A DNA stretch of 64,000 nt from Streptomyces sp. NBC_01210 (GCF_036010325.1 NZ_CP108549.1:8308001-8372000), one strand, 5' to 3'; shown: positions 25,248 through 36,386, numbered from the stretch's first letter. Program-made: numbers and translations. Notes: generated from the sequence alone by a model not told the origin.

Positions 25248-27863
25248 TCACGGTGCGGCAGGTATCTGGTCGGCAGTCCTCGCCAACCAGCTCTCGGTGC
25301 GTGCTGCGCCGAAGCTGATGAGGCCGGCAGCCGCGGCGAGTGCGATACCGGTCCACGATGGCGATGAGGTGTCCAACAGGTCTGCCAGGAAGGGTACGTA
25401 GAGTGCGGCAGCGCCCAGCCCCGCCGCAGTCAGCACAGCTGCGGGCAGAAACAGATTTTGGCGCGTGAACAGTCGCTCCCGCAGCCCCAGAGCGACGCCG
25501 AGCTGGGCGGCCAGCAGGGCGATGAACAGGGCGGTCTGCCACGGGCCGCCGGAGTGCCGGACCCAGAGGCTGGCAGCGAGGCTGGCTGCCGTGACCAGGG
25601 CCGACAGCCGCAGTACCCGCTGCCAGAGCCCGTCGCCGAGTACGTGCTGCTGAGGCGGGCGCGGCGCGCGTCGCATGGCGTGGGGTGAGACCGGTTCGGC
25701 GCCCATGGCGACCCCTGTCAGACCATGAGTGAGCAGATTGATCCACAGAATCTGACCTGCTCGCAGAGGCAATGCGAGTCCGAGCATCGGGCCAATGAGC
25801 ATAACGAGGATTTCCGCGGCACCGCCGGCCAGCGCATAGACGAGGAACCGGCGGATGTTGGCGTAGACACGGCGGCCCTCTTCCACGGCCGAGATCACCG
25901 AGGTCAGTTCATCGTCGGCGAGGACCAGATCGGCAGCTTGGCGGGCAACTTCGGTTCCCCGGCGGCCCATCGCCACGCCGATGTCGGCCTGCCGCAGGGC
26001 GGGACCGTCGTTGACGCCGTCGCCGGTCATCGCGGTGACCTCTCCGCGGGCGCGCCACGCTTGGATGATGTCCAGTTTCTGTTGAGGCGTGGTACGAGCG
26101 AAAACCCTGACCCGGGTGGGGTCCGGGATCTGTCCGGCGGCCAGCTCTTTACCGGTGGCCACGAGGCTCGGCATGGTGGCGTCAGCTCGCGTGAGGATAC
26201 CGACCCTTTCCGCGATCGCACGGGCAGTCGCTGGGTGGTCTCCAGTGATGAGAACCGGGGTGATCCCGGCACGGCGGCAGGCTTGCACAGTCGCAGTGGC
26301 TGCTTCTTTGGGCGGGTCGCTGATGGCTGTCAGTCCCAGCAGCCGCAAGCCGCTTTCCGACTCCTCGATCGGGACAGGAATACAGGTGGACGAACCTGAC
26401 GCTATGGCCAGGACACGGTAGCCCTCGGCGGACAGGGCGGCGGCCTCCTTACGCGCATGCTCCAGTGACGCGGGACTCTCGTTCAGAAGCGCGGCGTCCA
26501 GCACCATTTCAGGTGCGCCCTTGAGGTAGATCTCGATCGTTCCCGAGGGCGTGCGGTGGATGGTGGTCATACGTTTGCGGAGGCTGTCGAACGGCACCTC
26601 GTCGATGCGGGGATGAGTTCGCGCCAACTCGTCGGGTGTACAGCCCACTTTGGCGGCGGCGGTCAGCAGGGCGGCCTCGGTTGGATCACCGAGCGGGGTC
26701 CATTGCGCGTCTGCTTCCCCGGGCGGAATCAGCGACGCGTCGTTGCACAACGCCGCTGCGATGAGCACTTCTCGTACGGCATCCCTGGTGGCGGGTACTG
26801 AATGTCGGCCGGTCGTGAGAATTTCACCAACGGGTTCGTATCCCGCGCCCGTCAGGGTCACCGTGCCGTGGGCGGCGGTCCATACTCGTTCGACGACCAT
26901 GCGGCCTTCGGTGAGGGTGCCTGTCTTGTCCGTTGCCAGTACGGTGACCGATCCCAGGGTCTCCACTGCGGACAGGCGGCGAACCACGGCGTTGCGAGCG
27001 GCCATCCGCCGCGCGCCCAGCGCCAGGCCGAGGGTGACGACGGCCGGCAGTGACTCCGGGACGGCTGCCACGACGAGGCTGATGGCCGTTACCGCCATCG
27101 TCTCCAAGGACTGGCCGCGCACCAGTCCCAGGACGAGCACGAGGAGGCACAGCCCTACAGTGACCAGGGCCAGTACCCGGCCGAGCCCGGCCAGGCGCTT
27201 TTGGAGCGGGGTCTGTTGCTGTCGGGGGTGCAGCGAGGCGGCGATCATGCCGAGGGCGCTGCGCGGCCCGGTGGCGGTGACGGTGGCGACAGCGCGGCCA
27301 CGCAGTACGACGGTTCCCGCCTGTAGTTGTCCCGTGTGCGGATCCGTTCCGTGGACGTCCTTGTCGACCGGTACGGATTCGCCGGTCAGCGCCGACTCGT
27401 CGATCAGAAGGGCAGCGGCCTGCGTGAGCGCGGCGTCAGCGGGGACGATGTCGCCCTCACCGAGTACCAGCACGTCGCCCGGGACGACGGCTGACGAGGT
27501 CACCTTATGTTCCGTCCCGCCGCGCAGTACTCGTGCAGCAGGCGCGGTCATGGCGGAGAGGGCAGCGACCGCATTGTCGGCGCGCACCTCCTGCACCACC
27601 CCGACGGTGGTGTTGAAGAGCACGACCACACAGATGACGACTGCGTCGGCGTAGTCCCCGGTCGCCACGGTCAGTGCCACGGCCGCCAGCAGCACGATGA
27701 TCAGCGGGTCACGAAGCTGAGCGAAGATTCGGGACCGAAGCGATATCCTGCGCTGTTCGCTGAGCTCGTTGGGACCGCACTCCGCCAGCAGCTGGGATGC
27801 CTGCTCCTGACTGAGACCTGTCCCCCGGGCGGCCCCCGAAAGGGGTGCGGACGTAAGGGGCAT
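25248..27863 (-). CDS. P-type ATPase, calcium-type (P2A-like)
   Basis: 871 aa. It has an N-terminal cation-ATPase domain, an actuator with TGES (160-163), a helix-4 motif VAAVPESLPAVV (~265-276), phosphorylated Asp312 in DKTGTLTEG, the hinge TGDGVNDGPALRQADIGVAMG, and a C-terminal helix bundle with WINLLTHG. The set fits P2 ATPases that move calcium or similar cations out of the cytoplasm; the specificity is inferred. It lies in the stress block downstream of the phosphoketolase. Two degenerate DevR-type boxes 21 bp apart (27901 and 27922) precede the start, suggesting control by the block's response regulator. Confidence 0.88.
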   Translation of the reverse strand: MPLTSAPLSGAARGTGLSQEQASQLLAECGPNELSEQRRISLRSRIFAQLRDPLIIVLLAAVALTVATGDYADAVVICVVVLFNTTVGVVQEVRADNAVAALSAMTAPAARVLRGGTEHKVTSSAVVPGDVLVLGEGDIVPADAALTQAAALLIDESALTGESVPVDKDVHGTDPHTGQLQAGTVVLRGRAVATVTATGPRSALGMIAASLHPRQQQTPLQKRLAGLGRVLALVTVGLCLLVLVLGLVRGQSLETMAVTAISLVVAAVPESLPAVVTLGLALGARRMAARNAVVRRLSAVETLGSVTVLATDKTGTLTEGRMVVERVWTAAHGTVTLTGAGYEPVGEILTTGRHSVPATRDAVREVLIAAALCNDASLIPPGEADAQWTPLGDPTEAALLTAAAKVGCTPDELARTHPRIDEVPFDSLRKRMTTIHRTPSGTIEIYLKGAPEMVLDAALLNESPASLEHARKEAAALSAEGYRVLAIASGSSTCIPVPIEESESGLRLLGLTAISDPPKEAATATVQACRRAGITPVLITGDHPATARAIAERVGILTRADATMPSLVATGKELAAGQIPDPTRVRVFARTTPQQKLDIIQAWRARGEVTAMTGDGVNDGPALRQADIGVAMGRRGTEVARQAADLVLADDELTSVISAVEEGRRVYANIRRFLVYALAGGAAEILVMLIGPMLGLALPLRAGQILWINLLTHGLTGVAMGAEPVSPHAMRRAPRPPQQHVLGDGLWQRVLRLSALVTAASLAASLWVRHSGGPWQTALFIALLAAQLGVALGLRERLFTRQNLFLPAAVLTAAGLGAAALYVPFLADLLDTSSPSWTGIALAAAAGLISFGAARTESWLARTADQIPAAP

Positions 27864-27900
27864 GGTGACTCCGGTTGCTTCAAGGTGCTCATGGTCTTAC

Positions 27901-27935
27901 GGGCCTGGCTCAGTGGACGCTGGGTGCGTTGGCCG
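27901..27935. promoter_or_regulatory. Degenerate pair of DevR/OsdR-like boxes
   Basis: GGGCC-TGGC-TCAGT at 27901 and GGGTG-CGTT-GGCCG at 27922 are exactly 21 bp apart, 38 bp or more upstream of the ATPase start. One half-site in each copy is good and the other poor, so this is the weakest set in the region. Confidence 0.4.
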
Positions 27936-28020
27936 CGTCAGTTGGTACTTTGACCACGTCAGTTGGAGCTGGGGTGCATCAGCGTCCTGTCTCCGACATC
28001 ACGGACCGACGCCGGGGCGC

Positions 28021-30405
28021 TCAGCTGTTCCAGTTCCATTCGCTGACTTCGGGCAGGTCGGTGCCGTGCTCACGAATCCAGGCGTGGTGGCGCAGACGGA
28101 CGTCCGCCATCTCCTGTCGGACTGCAGCGGCGCGTACCGCCAGCCCGGGGACGCGGTCGATGACATCCATGACGAGCCGGTACCGGTCGAGGTCATTGCG
28201 CACGACCATGTCGAAGGGCGTGGTGGTGGTGCCTTCCTCCTTGTAGCCGCGCACATGCAGGTTGGCGTGCCCGGTGCGCCGGTAGGCCAGGCGGTGGATC
28301 AGCCACGGGTATCCGTGGTACGCGAAGATGAGGGGCTTGTCGGAGGTGAACAGCGCGTCGAACTCCGCGTCCGGCATGCCGTGCGGGTGCTCCTCCTTGG
28401 GGAGCAGCCGAGCCAGGTCCACGACGTTGACGACGCGTACGGCCAGGTGGGGCAGGTGCCGGCGGAGCAACTGAGCGGCGGCCAGGATTTCCAGGGTGGG
28501 GACGTCGCCCGCGCAGCCGAGGACGACATCGGGCTCCCCGCTCTCATTCTCCGCGCCTGCCCAGTCCCAGATTCCGGCACCGCGGGCACAGTGTCCGCGG
28601 GCCTGCTCGAGGGTCAGCCAGTCGAAGCAGGGCTGCTTTCCGGCGACGACGACATTGACGTAGTCGCGGGAGCGCAGCACATGATCGGCCACCGACAGCA
28701 GGGTGTTGGCGTCCGGTGGCAGGTAGACCCGCACGACCTCGGGTGACTTGTTGAGGACGTGGTCGATGAAGCCGGGGTCCTGGTGGGAGAAGCCGTTGCT
28801 GTCCTGCCGCCATACGTGCGAGGTGAGCAGGTAGTTCAGTGAGGCGATGGGGCGGCGCCAGGGCAGGCGCCTCGACGTGCGCAGCCACTTGATGTGCTGA
28901 TTGACCATGGAGTCGACGATGTGGACGAACGCCTCGTAGCAGGAGAACAGCCCGTGGCGGCCGGTGAGGAGATAGCCCTCCAGCCAGCCCTGGCAGGTGT
29001 GTTCGGAGAGGATCTCCATGACCCGGCCGTGGCGGTCCAGGTGTTCGTCGATCTCCAGGGTCCGCGCCTGCCATGCTTTGCCCGTCGCTCCGTACACGGC
29101 CTGCAGACGATTCGAGGCCGTCTCGTCCGGCCCCACCAGACGGAAATCCCGACGCTCGGCGGTGTTTTCCATGACCCCCTCCAACAGGTCGCCCAGGACC
29201 CGGGTGGGCTCGTGCAGGGTCGTACCGGGCTTGTCGACCGGAACGGCGTACCGTTCCAGCGGCGGGATCGGCAGGTCCTGTACGAGCAGGCCGCCGTTGG
29301 CGTGCACGCTGGCCCCGAGACGGCGAGGGCCAGCGGGCACACACTCCAGCACCCGCTCCCGCGGGCTGCCGCGATCGTCGAAGAGTTCCGCCGGCCGGTA
29401 GGAGCGCAGCCACTCCTCCAACTGCCTGAGGTGGTCCGGGTTTTCGCGTACGGAGGACAGCGGCACCTGATGCGCGCGCCATGTGCCTTCCACCTGCACA
29501 CCGTCGACCTCGGTCGGCCCGGTCCATCCCTTGGGCGTGCGCAGCAGGATCATCGGCCAGCGCATGCGTTCGGTGACGCCCTCTTCGCGGGCGCCGTGCT
29601 GGATGGCGCTGATGCGATCGAGTGCGGTGTCCATGGCGCGTGCCATGGAGCTGTGCACCTGAAGTGCATCGTCACCTTCGACATGCAGCGGGTCATGGCC
29701 CAGGCCACGAAGAAAGTCGTCGAGTTCGTCCCTGGGCAGGCGCGCAAGCACGGTCGGGTTGGCGATCTTGTACCCGTTCAAGTGCAGGACCGGCAGGACC
29801 GCTCCGTCGTGGACCGGGTCGAGGAACTTGTTGGAGTGCCAGGACGCGGCCAGCGGCCCGGTCTCCGCCTCCCCGTCGCCGATGACGCAGGCGACCAGCA
29901 GACCGGGGTTGTCCAGGGCGGCGCCATAGGCATGGGAGAGCGAATACCCCAGCTCACCCCCCTCGTGGATCGATCCCGGAGTCTCCGGGGCCACATGGCT
30001 GGGCACCCCGCCGGGGAAGGAGAACTGACGGAACAGGCGCGCCATACCCTCCGCGTCCCGGCTCACGTCCGGGTACGTCTCGGAATACGTGCCCTCCAGC
30101 CAGGAGTTGGCCAGGACGGCCGGTCCTCCGTGGCCTGGGCCCCAGACACAGATGGTGTCCTTCCCATGGTCCCGGGCCATTCGGTTGAGGTGGGTGTAGA
30201 CGAGATTCAGACCGGGCGAGGTGCCCCAGTGGCCCAGCAGCCGAGGCTTGATGTGCTCCGGCTTCAATGGCTCACGGAGCAGAGGATTGGCCATCAGGTA
30301 GATCTGGCCAACGGCCAGGTAGTTCGCGGCCCTCCAATGCGCGTCCAACGCCGCCAGCTCTGCTTCATCGAGGTAGTTGGCTGATACCGGGTGAATGTCG
30401 GGCAT
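28021..30405 (-). CDS. xfp: Xylulose-5-phosphate/fructose-6-phosphate phosphoketolase
   Basis: 794 aa, the normal length for Xfp. ATG at 30403-30405 follows AGAGGAGC. It splits xylulose 5-phosphate (or fructose 6-phosphate) with phosphate into acetyl phosphate and glyceraldehyde 3-phosphate (or erythrose 4-phosphate) using thiamine diphosphate. Family landmarks are [30 protein letters not shown], the TPP-binding [20 protein letters not shown], and a transketolase-like C-terminal half ending in [20 protein letters not shown]. It can yield acetyl phosphate and then ATP without oxidation, which suits an oxygen-limitation response. A DevR-like box lies 61 bp before the start. It lies between two P-type ATPase genes on the same strand. 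Confidence 0.95.
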   Translation of the reverse strand: MPDIHPVSANYLDEAELAALDAHWRAANYLAVGQIYLMANPLLREPLKPEHIKPRLLGHWGTSPGLNLVYTHLNRMARDHGKDTICVWGPGHGGPAVLANSWLEGTYSETYPDVSRDAEGMARLFRQFSFPGGVPSHVAPETPGSIHEGGELGYSLSHAYGAALDNPGLLVACVIGDGEAETGPLAASWHSNKFLDPVHDGAVLPVLHLNGYKIANPTVLARLPRDELDDFLRGLGHDPLHVEGDDALQVHSSMARAMDTALDRISAIQHGAREEGVTERMRWPMILLRTPKGWTGPTEVDGVQVEGTWRAHQVPLSSVRENPDHLRQLEEWLRSYRPAELFDDRGSPRERVLECVPAGPRRLGASVHANGGLLVQDLPIPPLERYAVPVDKPGTTLHEPTRVLGDLLEGVMENTAERRDFRLVGPDETASNRLQAVYGATGKAWQARTLEIDEHLDRHGRVMEILSEHTCQGWLEGYLLTGRHGLFSCYEAFVHIVDSMVNQHIKWLRTSRRLPWRRPIASLNYLLTSHVWRQDSNGFSHQDPGFIDHVLNKSPEVVRVYLPPDANTLLSVADHVLRSRDYVNVVVAGKQPCFDWLTLEQARGHCARGAGIWDWAGAENESGEPDVVLGCAGDVPTLEILAAAQLLRRHLPHLAVRVVNVVDLARLLPKEEHPHGMPDAEFDALFTSDKPLIFAYHGYPWLIHRLAYRRTGHANLHVRGYKEEGTTTTPFDMVVRNDLDRYRLVMDVIDRVPGLAVRAAAVRQEMADVRLRHHAWIREHGTDLPEVSEWNWNS

Positions 30406-30465
30406 TTCGTGCTCCTCTGTAGGTGCCGAGAGGAGATTTCGGCACGGTCGGTCGGTACGGGCAGG

Positions 30466-30479
30466 CGGCCGTTGGGCCC
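30466..30479. promoter_or_regulatory. Single DevR/OsdR-like box upstream of xfp
   Basis: CGGCC-GTTG-GGCCC, a 14-bp inverted repeat with 4-bp spacer, 61 bp from the xfp start and partly within the 86-bp gap after the magnesium-type ATPase gene. The position 21 bp closer to xfp is only a poor match (CGGTC-GGTC-GGTAC). Confidence 0.55.
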
Positions 30480-30491
30480 GATGTGCTCGGC

Positions 30492-33155
30492 TCATCTCTC
30501 AACGGGGCGGGATCGGTGGTCAGGGCGGAGAGCAGTGCTGAACCGGGCAGCACGACGACGCAGGAGACGGCTGTGGCCTACCGCGCCCCGCGGCTCGGCA
30601 ATTGGTGTCGGCAGCCAGCGGTAGAAGATCCGCTTACCTACCTCGATCAGGGCGAGGTAGCAGATCACCATGGCGACAAGCGCGACGAAGAAGCCAAGCG
30701 GAAGCGATTGGAACCCGAGCCTGGCGGCCAGCGGTGTAGCGGGCAGAAGGACTCCTACGCTGACAACTCCGAGGGCGGCCAGGGTCAACGGGAGGCTGGG
30801 GTGACTTCGCCAGAACGGGATACGGCGGGTGCGGATGGCGAAGATCACCAGGGTCTGGGTGGCGAGAGACTCGACGAACCACCCGGTCCGGAACTGAGCG
30901 GGTCCGGAATGGAAGACCCACAGCATGACGCCGAATGTCGCGAAGTCGAACACCGAACTGAGCGGACCGAAGAAGATCATGAAACGGCGGATGAACCTGA
31001 TGTCCCAATGCGAAGGACGGCGCAATTGCACCTCGTCGACACGGTCGGTGGGAATGGCGAGCTGGCTGGTGTCATAGAGCAGGTTGTTGAGCAGGATCTG
31101 CGACGGCAGCATCGGCAGGAAGCCGAGGAACAGCGAGGCTCCGGCGGCGCTGAACATGTTGCCGAAGTTGCTGGACGTTCCCATGAGCACGTACTTGATG
31201 GTGTTGGCGAAGATCCGACGGCCGCCGGCGACTCCGTCCGCGAGGACATCAAGATCTTTTTCGAGCAGGATGACGTCAGCCGCGTCTTTGGCGACGTCGG
31301 TGGCCGAGTCGACGGAAATACCCACGTCAGCTGCGTGCAGTGCGAGCGCGTCGTTGACACCGTCGCCGAGGAAAGCGACGTCGTGACCGGTGGTGCGCTG
31401 GACACGCACGATGCGGGCCTTGTGCTGCGGACTGACGCGGGCGAATACCGTGGTGTGTGCGATCGCCGCTCTGAGCCGGGCATCGTCCATGGCGTCGAGG
31501 TCGGTACCGGTAATCGTGCCAGAGCTGGTGATACCGAGGTCATGGCAGACCCTGACGGCGACGGTCGGGTTGTCTCCGGTGACGATTTTGACTGTGACAC
31601 CGAGCCCGGCCAACCGGAGCAGCGCCGCTGCGGCGTCGGGTTTGGGCGGATCGAGGAAGACCAGCAGCCCGGCCAATTCCAGGCCGTGTTCGTCGGCAGC
31701 GGCGGGCCGGACCAGTCCTGGGGCGGATCGGGTGGCCACAGCGACCACACGGTTGCCGGCGGCGAACTCCGTAGCCAGCAGCGTGCGAGCCTGCTCGGGT
31801 ACGTTCTCGCAGCGCTCCAGGACGCTCTCCGGAGCCCCCTTGGTGACCAGGACAGTCCCACCCATCGGGTCGCGGACCACGGTGGAGAACATGCGCCGCT
31901 CGTGATCGAACGGCAGCATGCCGACTCGCTGGTACACGTTCGCGTCCGCGTCTTCCGGCTGCGCGGTGGCGGCCTCCCACAGTGCCGTGTCCAGCGGATT
32001 GCCGCCCAGGATCTGGCTGCCGTCAGCATCGACGTCGGTGCACAGGAGTCCCCACTTCAGCACCTGCTCCGGGCTCTGGCGGCCCGCGGGCAGGGCCCTC
32101 TTGAATTTGATACGGCCCTGCGTCAGCGTGCCGGTCTTGTCGGTGAACAGCACATCGACATCGCCCAGATCCTCGATGCACACCAGTCGCTTGACCAGCA
32201 CTTTTTGGCGGCTCATCCGCCGCGAGCCGGCGGCCAGACTGGTGGAGACCACCGCAGGCAGTAGCTGGGGAGTGATTCCGACAGCGATGGCCAGCGAGAA
32301 CAGCAGTGAGTCGATGAGCGGCTTGTGCAGCACTACGTTGATCACGAAGATCGACGTGGTCAGCGTGCCGGCCACGTACACGAGCAGCATGGAGAACCGG
32401 CGCAGCCCCCGTTGGAACTCGGTCTCCAACTGATGACCGCTCAGTCCGGCCGCGATCTTCCCGAACTCGGTCGCTGTACCGGTGGCGACCACTACAGCGC
32501 GGGCGCTTCCTGCGTGCACCACCGTGCCCATCAGCGCGCAGCAGGAGAGCTCGGCCAATGCCACGCCGACAGAGACGGCAGCGGTGTCCTTGGGGACGGG
32601 CAGTGACTCGCCGGTCAGTACTGACTCACCGCATTCCAGACCGGTTACCTCCAGCAGACGCAGATCGGCAGGCACGATGTCGCCCAGCTTGAGTTCCACC
32701 ACGTCGCCAGGCACCAGGGCCGTGACCTCCACCGCGGTAACGCGTCCGCCGCGTATCACCACGGCCTGATGGCTGATCTGTCCGTGGAGGGCTTCGGCGG
32801 CTTTCTCCGCGCGGTACTCGTTCACGAAGCCGAGCCCGACCGACAGTGTCAAGATCACACCGATGATCACCGCATCGCTGTGGCGGCCGACGACATACGA
32901 GATGGTCGCGGCAGCGAACAGGAGGCCCAGCAGCGGTGATCGCATCTGCCGCCACAGCACGGGCAGTACCCGGGCCTTGTGTGAGGCGACCGCATTCGGT
33001 CCCCATCGCCGCAACCGGTCAGCAGTTGCTTCCGCCGAGAGGCCTTCCCTGGTCGACACCAGCTCGCGCAGGACCTCGTGGACCGGCAGGCAAGCCGACG
33101 AGCTGATGTCGTGGACGCCGGTAGTCTGCGTCGTTGCGGGGGAGGAGCTCACCAC
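30492..33155 (-). CDS. P-type ATPase, magnesium-import type (P3B)
   Basis: About 887 aa. The actuator motif is LTGES. The helix-4 motif [12 protein letters not shown] and the phosphorylation site [10 protein letters not shown] (Asp ~339) follow, then [16 protein letters not shown] and the signature region [20 protein letters not shown] with ILLNNLLYD. These are features of MgtA/MgtB-type magnesium ATPases. The start is uncertain: the frame can begin with TTG at 33191, but GTG codons at 33155 or 33152 are likelier and no strong ribosome site is visible. It is first in an ATPase-phosphoketolase-ATPase series. Magnesium pumps of this type sit in dormancy-type regulons beside universal stress proteins. 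Confidence 0.87.
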   Translation of the reverse strand: MVSSSPATTQTTGVHDISSSACLPVHEVLRELVSTREGLSAEATADRLRRWGPNAVASHKARVLPVLWRQMRSPLLGLLFAAATISYVVGRHSDAVIIGVILTLSVGLGFVNEYRAEKAAEALHGQISHQAVVIRGGRVTAVEVTALVPGDVVELKLGDIVPADLRLLEVTGLECGESVLTGESLPVPKDTAAVSVGVALAELSCCALMGTVVHAGSARAVVVATGTATEFGKIAAGLSGHQLETEFQRGLRRFSMLLVYVAGTLTTSIFVINVVLHKPLIDSLLFSLAIAVGITPQLLPAVVSTSLAAGSRRMSRQKVLVKRLVCIEDLGDVDVLFTDKTGTLTQGRIKFKRALPAGRQSPEQVLKWGLLCTDVDADGSQILGGNPLDTALWEAATAQPEDADANVYQRVGMLPFDHERRMFSTVVRDPMGGTVLVTKGAPESVLERCENVPEQARTLLATEFAAGNRVVAVATRSAPGLVRPAAADEHGLELAGLLVFLDPPKPDAAAALLRLAGLGVTVKIVTGDNPTVAVRVCHDLGITSSGTITGTDLDAMDDARLRAAIAHTTVFARVSPQHKARIVRVQRTTGHDVAFLGDGVNDALALHAADVGISVDSATDVAKDAADVILLEKDLDVLADGVAGGRRIFANTIKYVLMGTSSNFGNMFSAAGASLFLGFLPMLPSQILLNNLLYDTSQLAIPTDRVDEVQLRRPSHWDIRFIRRFMIFFGPLSSVFDFATFGVMLWVFHSGPAQFRTGWFVESLATQTLVIFAIRTRRIPFWRSHPSLPLTLAALGVVSVGVLLPATPLAARLGFQSLPLGFFVALVAMVICYLALIEVGKRIFYRWLPTPIAEPRGAVGHSRLLRRRAARFSTALRPDHRSRPVER

Positions 33156-33485
33156 AATCGACCACTGTCGGCACTTTTCCCGGTCACGCAATAGGCGTGT
33201 AAGGGGTTGATGCCGAGGAGAAGCGATTGGCGTGTGAGGCAGAATGCACGGGCTGCGTCCGCCCGATGGACAGCTTCGCCTGTACCGCCGGCCCCTTCAC
33301 GCATCACTCGCCTCCTCGGTGCAGAGTGACTGATCTGCCCGTACAGCGTGACGATCATGGACACGAACTCCTGCCCTATGGTGTTGATCCTCGGCAGTAG
33401 CCATGCGCCATCACTTCAGTGGGTGAGGGCTCATGGGCGTGGTGCCCGCCATCTCAGCCTGTGCCGTATTCGGGTTCAGGGGCGA

Positions 33486-33520
33486 GGGCCGAACGGCCTC
33501 TCCAAGGGGCCCACCGGCCC
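33486..33520. promoter_or_regulatory. Strong pair of DevR/OsdR-like boxes
   Basis: GGGCC-GAAC-GGCCT at 33486 and GGGCC-CACC-GGCCC at 33507, 21 bp apart, in the 610-bp divergent gap between the magnesium-type ATPase and the kinase gene. They are 246 bp from the kinase start and 331 bp from the ATPase start, so either gene could be the target. Nothing coding is seen in the rest of 33156-33765. Confidence 0.65.
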
Positions 33521-33765
33521 TGTCAGAGCGACCCGATGGCCTCTTCGCCCGACATCCCCGGCAGCATCATCCAGATCGTGGTGGGCGTCATCGAGCGTCG
33601 CAGGGCTGATGGGTTCGTGCCCCGCAGCATGCTGGGCGGTTTCGTGAACGCGGGTTCTTCGACGGCATGGATTCGTCTTGGTACGCGTGGATGCGTGCAG
33701 ACCGATCCGTCCGGGGCAGGCTGGAGGAGCCAAAGGCAATGTGCCGGCGGCCTTAGGGAGACGAA

Positions 33766-35493
33766 GTGGGCGAGGACACGTATGCCGAGGGGGATACCGG
33801 GGCGGCGGCATCGCAGCTGCGGCTGGACGAGCTGCTGAACGACCCGCAGTCGCAGGCAGTCCTTGCGCGTTCGCCCCGGGATCGCGTAGATCCGCTGCTG
33901 GAGGCGGTTCTGGCCGTCGGCAGCGACTTGGACCTTGGTGTTGTACTGCAGCAGATAGTGCAGTCCGCAGCCGACCTGGTTGATGCTCGGTACGGGGCCC
34001 TGGGCGTGATTGGTGAGGAGAATGGGCTCAGCCAGTTCATCACGGTCGGCATGGGCGACGAGACCATCGAGCAGATCGGGCCCTATCCGCAGGGCCGGGG
34101 CATCCTGGGGCTCCTGATCCGTGAACCGCACTCGCTGCGGCTGGTCGACCTGGGCGAGCAGCCCGATGCCTCCGGCTTCCCGGCCGGCCATCCACCGATG
34201 CGGACCTTCCTCGGTGCGCCCGTCCGGGTGCGTGAGAAGGTGTTCGGCAACTTGTACCTGACCGAGAAACGGGGCGGGGCCGAGTTCGGCGCCGATGACG
34301 AAGCGGTGCTGGTCACGCTGGCCGTGGCAGCCGGGGTGGCAATCGACAATGCTCGGCTGTACGACGCCGTCCAGCGTCGGGAACGCTGGCTGATGGCCAG
34401 CGGCGAACTGACCCGTGCCCTGCTGTCCGGCATTGAACCTGCCGAGGTACTGAGGAACTTCACCGCCACCGTCCTCGAGATGGCCGACGCCGACGTGGTC
34501 ACCCTCGCCGTGCCCGTTCCTCGCACCGGCAATCTGGTGATCGAGGCCGCCGCCGGAACGGACGCGAATCGTGCCCTTGGACTGGTGTTGTCGCACACCA
34601 CCTTGGCCGGGAAGGTCTACAGCTCAGGCGAGACGATCACCACCCAGGACTGGAACGCCGACCCCCGCGCCGAACGGGACACCGCTTCCACGACCCTGGG
34701 ACCGGTCTTCCTGGTCCCCCTCGGTACGCCCGAACATGTGCGCGGTGTCCTGCAAGTCGCCCGCCACTGCGGCCGTCCCGCGTTCTCCGACGCGGCCGTG
34801 GCCATGATCGCCGGATTCGCCAACCATGCCGCTCTTGCCCTGGAGATCGCCGGACATCGGCACGACGCCGAACGCCTCCTCATTCTGACCGACCGTGACC
34901 GCATCGCCCGTGATCTGCACGACCTGGCCATTCAGCGCCTGTTCGCCAGCGGTCTGAGCCTGCAGTCCACCCTCGCCCAGGTCGCCGACCGACCGCAGGT
35001 CGCCGAGCGCATTGCACGAGTCGTGGATGACCTCGACGACACCATCAAGGTCATCCGCTCCACCATTTACGGATTGCAACAGCGCGGTCGCCCCGAGGAC
35101 ACCGGGCTGCGCTCCCGCCTGGTGGCCGAATCGAACCGGGCATCTGAGGCGTTGGGATTCGCACCTGCGCTGCGCATGACCGGGCTGCTGGACACCCTGG
35201 TCCCGCAAGCCATGGCAGACCACCTTCTTGCAGTGCTCCGCGAAGCTCTCGCAAACGCCGCCCGGCACGCCGACGCCACCGAGGTGGAGATCACCGCCCA
35301 GGTAACCTCGGCGCACCTTACGCTGCGGGTGACCGACAACGGCCGGGGTACTGCCCCCGCGGGCGCCCACCGCAGCGGCCTGGCCAACCTCCACACCCGC
35401 GCCGAGGAACTCGGAGGAGCTCTGGTCCTTGCGCCCAATCAGCCCACTGGCAGTGTCGTGGACTGGAGCGTTCCCCTTTCGACCGACGAGTGA
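33766..35493 (+). CDS. GAF-GAF sensor histidine kinase, DevS/OsdK-like
   Basis: 575 aa from a GTG with GGGAGA 5 nt upstream. GAF 1 spans ~48-200 and GAF 2 ~215-362, followed by a HisKA_3 dimerisation helix with RDLHD (phospho-His385) and an HATPase domain (REALANAARHADA; DNGRGT). GAF 1 contains GHPPMRTFLGAPVRV; the His before PPMRTF (residue ~142) lines up with the proximal haem ligand of mycobacterial DevS (His149), so a haem-based gas or redox sensor is likely. There are no transmembrane segments, so it is cytoplasmic. The probable partner is the convergent response regulator at 35691-36386. Confidence 0.9.
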   Translation: MGEDTYAEGDTGAAASQLRLDELLNDPQSQAVLARSPRDRVDPLLEAVLAVGSDLDLGVVLQQIVQSAADLVDARYGALGVIGEENGLSQFITVGMGDETIEQIGPYPQGRGILGLLIREPHSLRLVDLGEQPDASGFPAGHPPMRTFLGAPVRVREKVFGNLYLTEKRGGAEFGADDEAVLVTLAVAAGVAIDNARLYDAVQRRERWLMASGELTRALLSGIEPAEVLRNFTATVLEMADADVVTLAVPVPRTGNLVIEAAAGTDANRALGLVLSHTTLAGKVYSSGETITTQDWNADPRAERDTASTTLGPVFLVPLGTPEHVRGVLQVARHCGRPAFSDAAVAMIAGFANHAALALEIAGHRHDAERLLILTDRDRIARDLHDLAIQRLFASGLSLQSTLAQVADRPQVAERIARVVDDLDDTIKVIRSTIYGLQQRGRPEDTGLRSRLVAESNRASEALGFAPALRMTGLLDTLVPQAMADHLLAVLREALANAARHADATEVEITAQVTSAHLTLRVTDNGRGTAPAGAHRSGLANLHTRAEELGGALVLAPNQPTGSVVDWSVPLSTDE

Positions 35494-35564
35494 CCCCGCC
35501 CCGGACAGCGCGGCGCGAAGTAGTGCACGGTACCCCGTGAGCGCTCAGTCTCCGCCCGTCGCAG

Positions 35565-35651
35565 GCCGGGCTCGGCGCCCGATGGACCGTCGACACCTCC
35601 CCGCACGGCGGCACGCGCCTGACGTGGCAGGTACCGGGCGTCCCTGGGTGA
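35565..35651 (+). pseudogene. Tail of a second histidine kinase
   Basis: An open stretch reading LGARWTVDTSPHGGTRLTWQ then VPG and stop resembles the extreme C-terminus (G2 box and last strand) of DevS-type kinases. The intact kinase just upstream already has its own equivalent ending (GSVVDWSVPL). It is a leftover of a duplicated or replaced kinase gene. Confidence 0.55.
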
Positions 35652-35690
35652 AGGCTCTCTCTCCCGGATTGACGAGTGCCCTCCTCCGCT

Positions 35691-36386
35691 TCAGCGGTCC
35701 CGCCGAACGGGGGCCTGCGGAGCGGCCTGCGTGACCATGACCGCAGCCTGGATGCGCCGCTCGACGCCCAGCTTGGCGAGCAGGCGGGAGACGTTGTTCT
35801 TGACCGTCTTCTCCGCCAGATAAAGCCGTTTGCCGATCTGGGAGTTGGTCAGTCCCTCTCCGATGAGATCGAGGATCTCCCGTTCGCGGGCGGAGAGCCC
35901 GGACAGTGCGCCTGCTTCGGTGTTCTGCGGAGAGTCGCCGCGGAGGCTACTCATCAGACGGGTCGTGGTCGCTGGGTCGAGCATCGACTGGCCGGAGGAG
36001 ACGGTGCGGACCGCGGCAACTAGCGCAGACCCTTTGATCTCCTTCAGCACATAGCCTGCGGCCCCCGCCATGATCGCGTCGAGGAGTGCGTCGTCGTCGT
36101 CGAAAGAGGTCAGCATCAGACATGCCAGGTCCGGGATCCTCGACCGCAGTTCTCGGCAGACCGTGATCCCGTCGCCGTCCGGCAGCCGCACATCCAGCAC
36201 GGCGACGTCAGGACGCAGCGCCGGCCCTCTGGCAAGAGCCTGTTCTGTTGTCCCCGCCTCACCGACGACTTCGATATCGGGCTCCGCGTCGAGCAGGTCG
36301 CTCACCCCGCGCCGCACGACCTCGTGGTCGTCGAGCAGGAATACGCGAATCGGCTTCCGCGGTGAAGTTTCCAGGTCCTCGGTCAT
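35691..36386 (-). CDS. NarL/LuxR-family response regulator, DevR/OsdR-like
   Basis: 231 aa. The receiver domain (~12-128) has acidic residues LLDDHE, phospho-acceptor Asp65 in [11 protein letters not shown], Thr in MLTSF and Lys in VLKE. The C-terminal LuxR helix-turn-helix (~165-220) reads [20 protein letters not shown], then [18 protein letters not shown]. It is converging with the GAF kinase gene, which is the natural partner, as in OsdK/OsdR of S. coelicolor and DevS/DevR of mycobacteria. The GGGCC-N4-GGCCC boxes in this block have the spacing of DevR boxes and are its predicted sites. A related 15-bp repeat with a 5-bp spacer at 36462-36476 lies upstream of this gene. Confidence 0.92.
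   Translation of the reverse strand: MTEDLETSPRKPIRVFLLDDHEVVRRGVSDLLDAEPDIEVVGEAGTTEQALARGPALRPDVAVLDVRLPDGDGITVCRELRSRIPDLACLMLTSFDDDDALLDAIMAGAAGYVLKEIKGSALVAAVRTVSSGQSMLDPATTTRLMSSLRGDSPQNTEAGALSGLSAREREILDLIGEGLTNSQIGKRLYLAEKTVKNNVSRLLAKLGVERRIQAAVMVTQAAPQAPVRRDR

Noticed and set aside
30423..32264. 613-aa plus-strand frame opposite the magnesium-type ATPase
   Set aside because: Antisense shadow: acidic and Gly/Gln-rich without any domain.
33476..33811. Minus-strand frame over the box pair at 33486
   Set aside because: Composition is non-coding and it lies in the promoter gap; the inverted repeats explain the region better.
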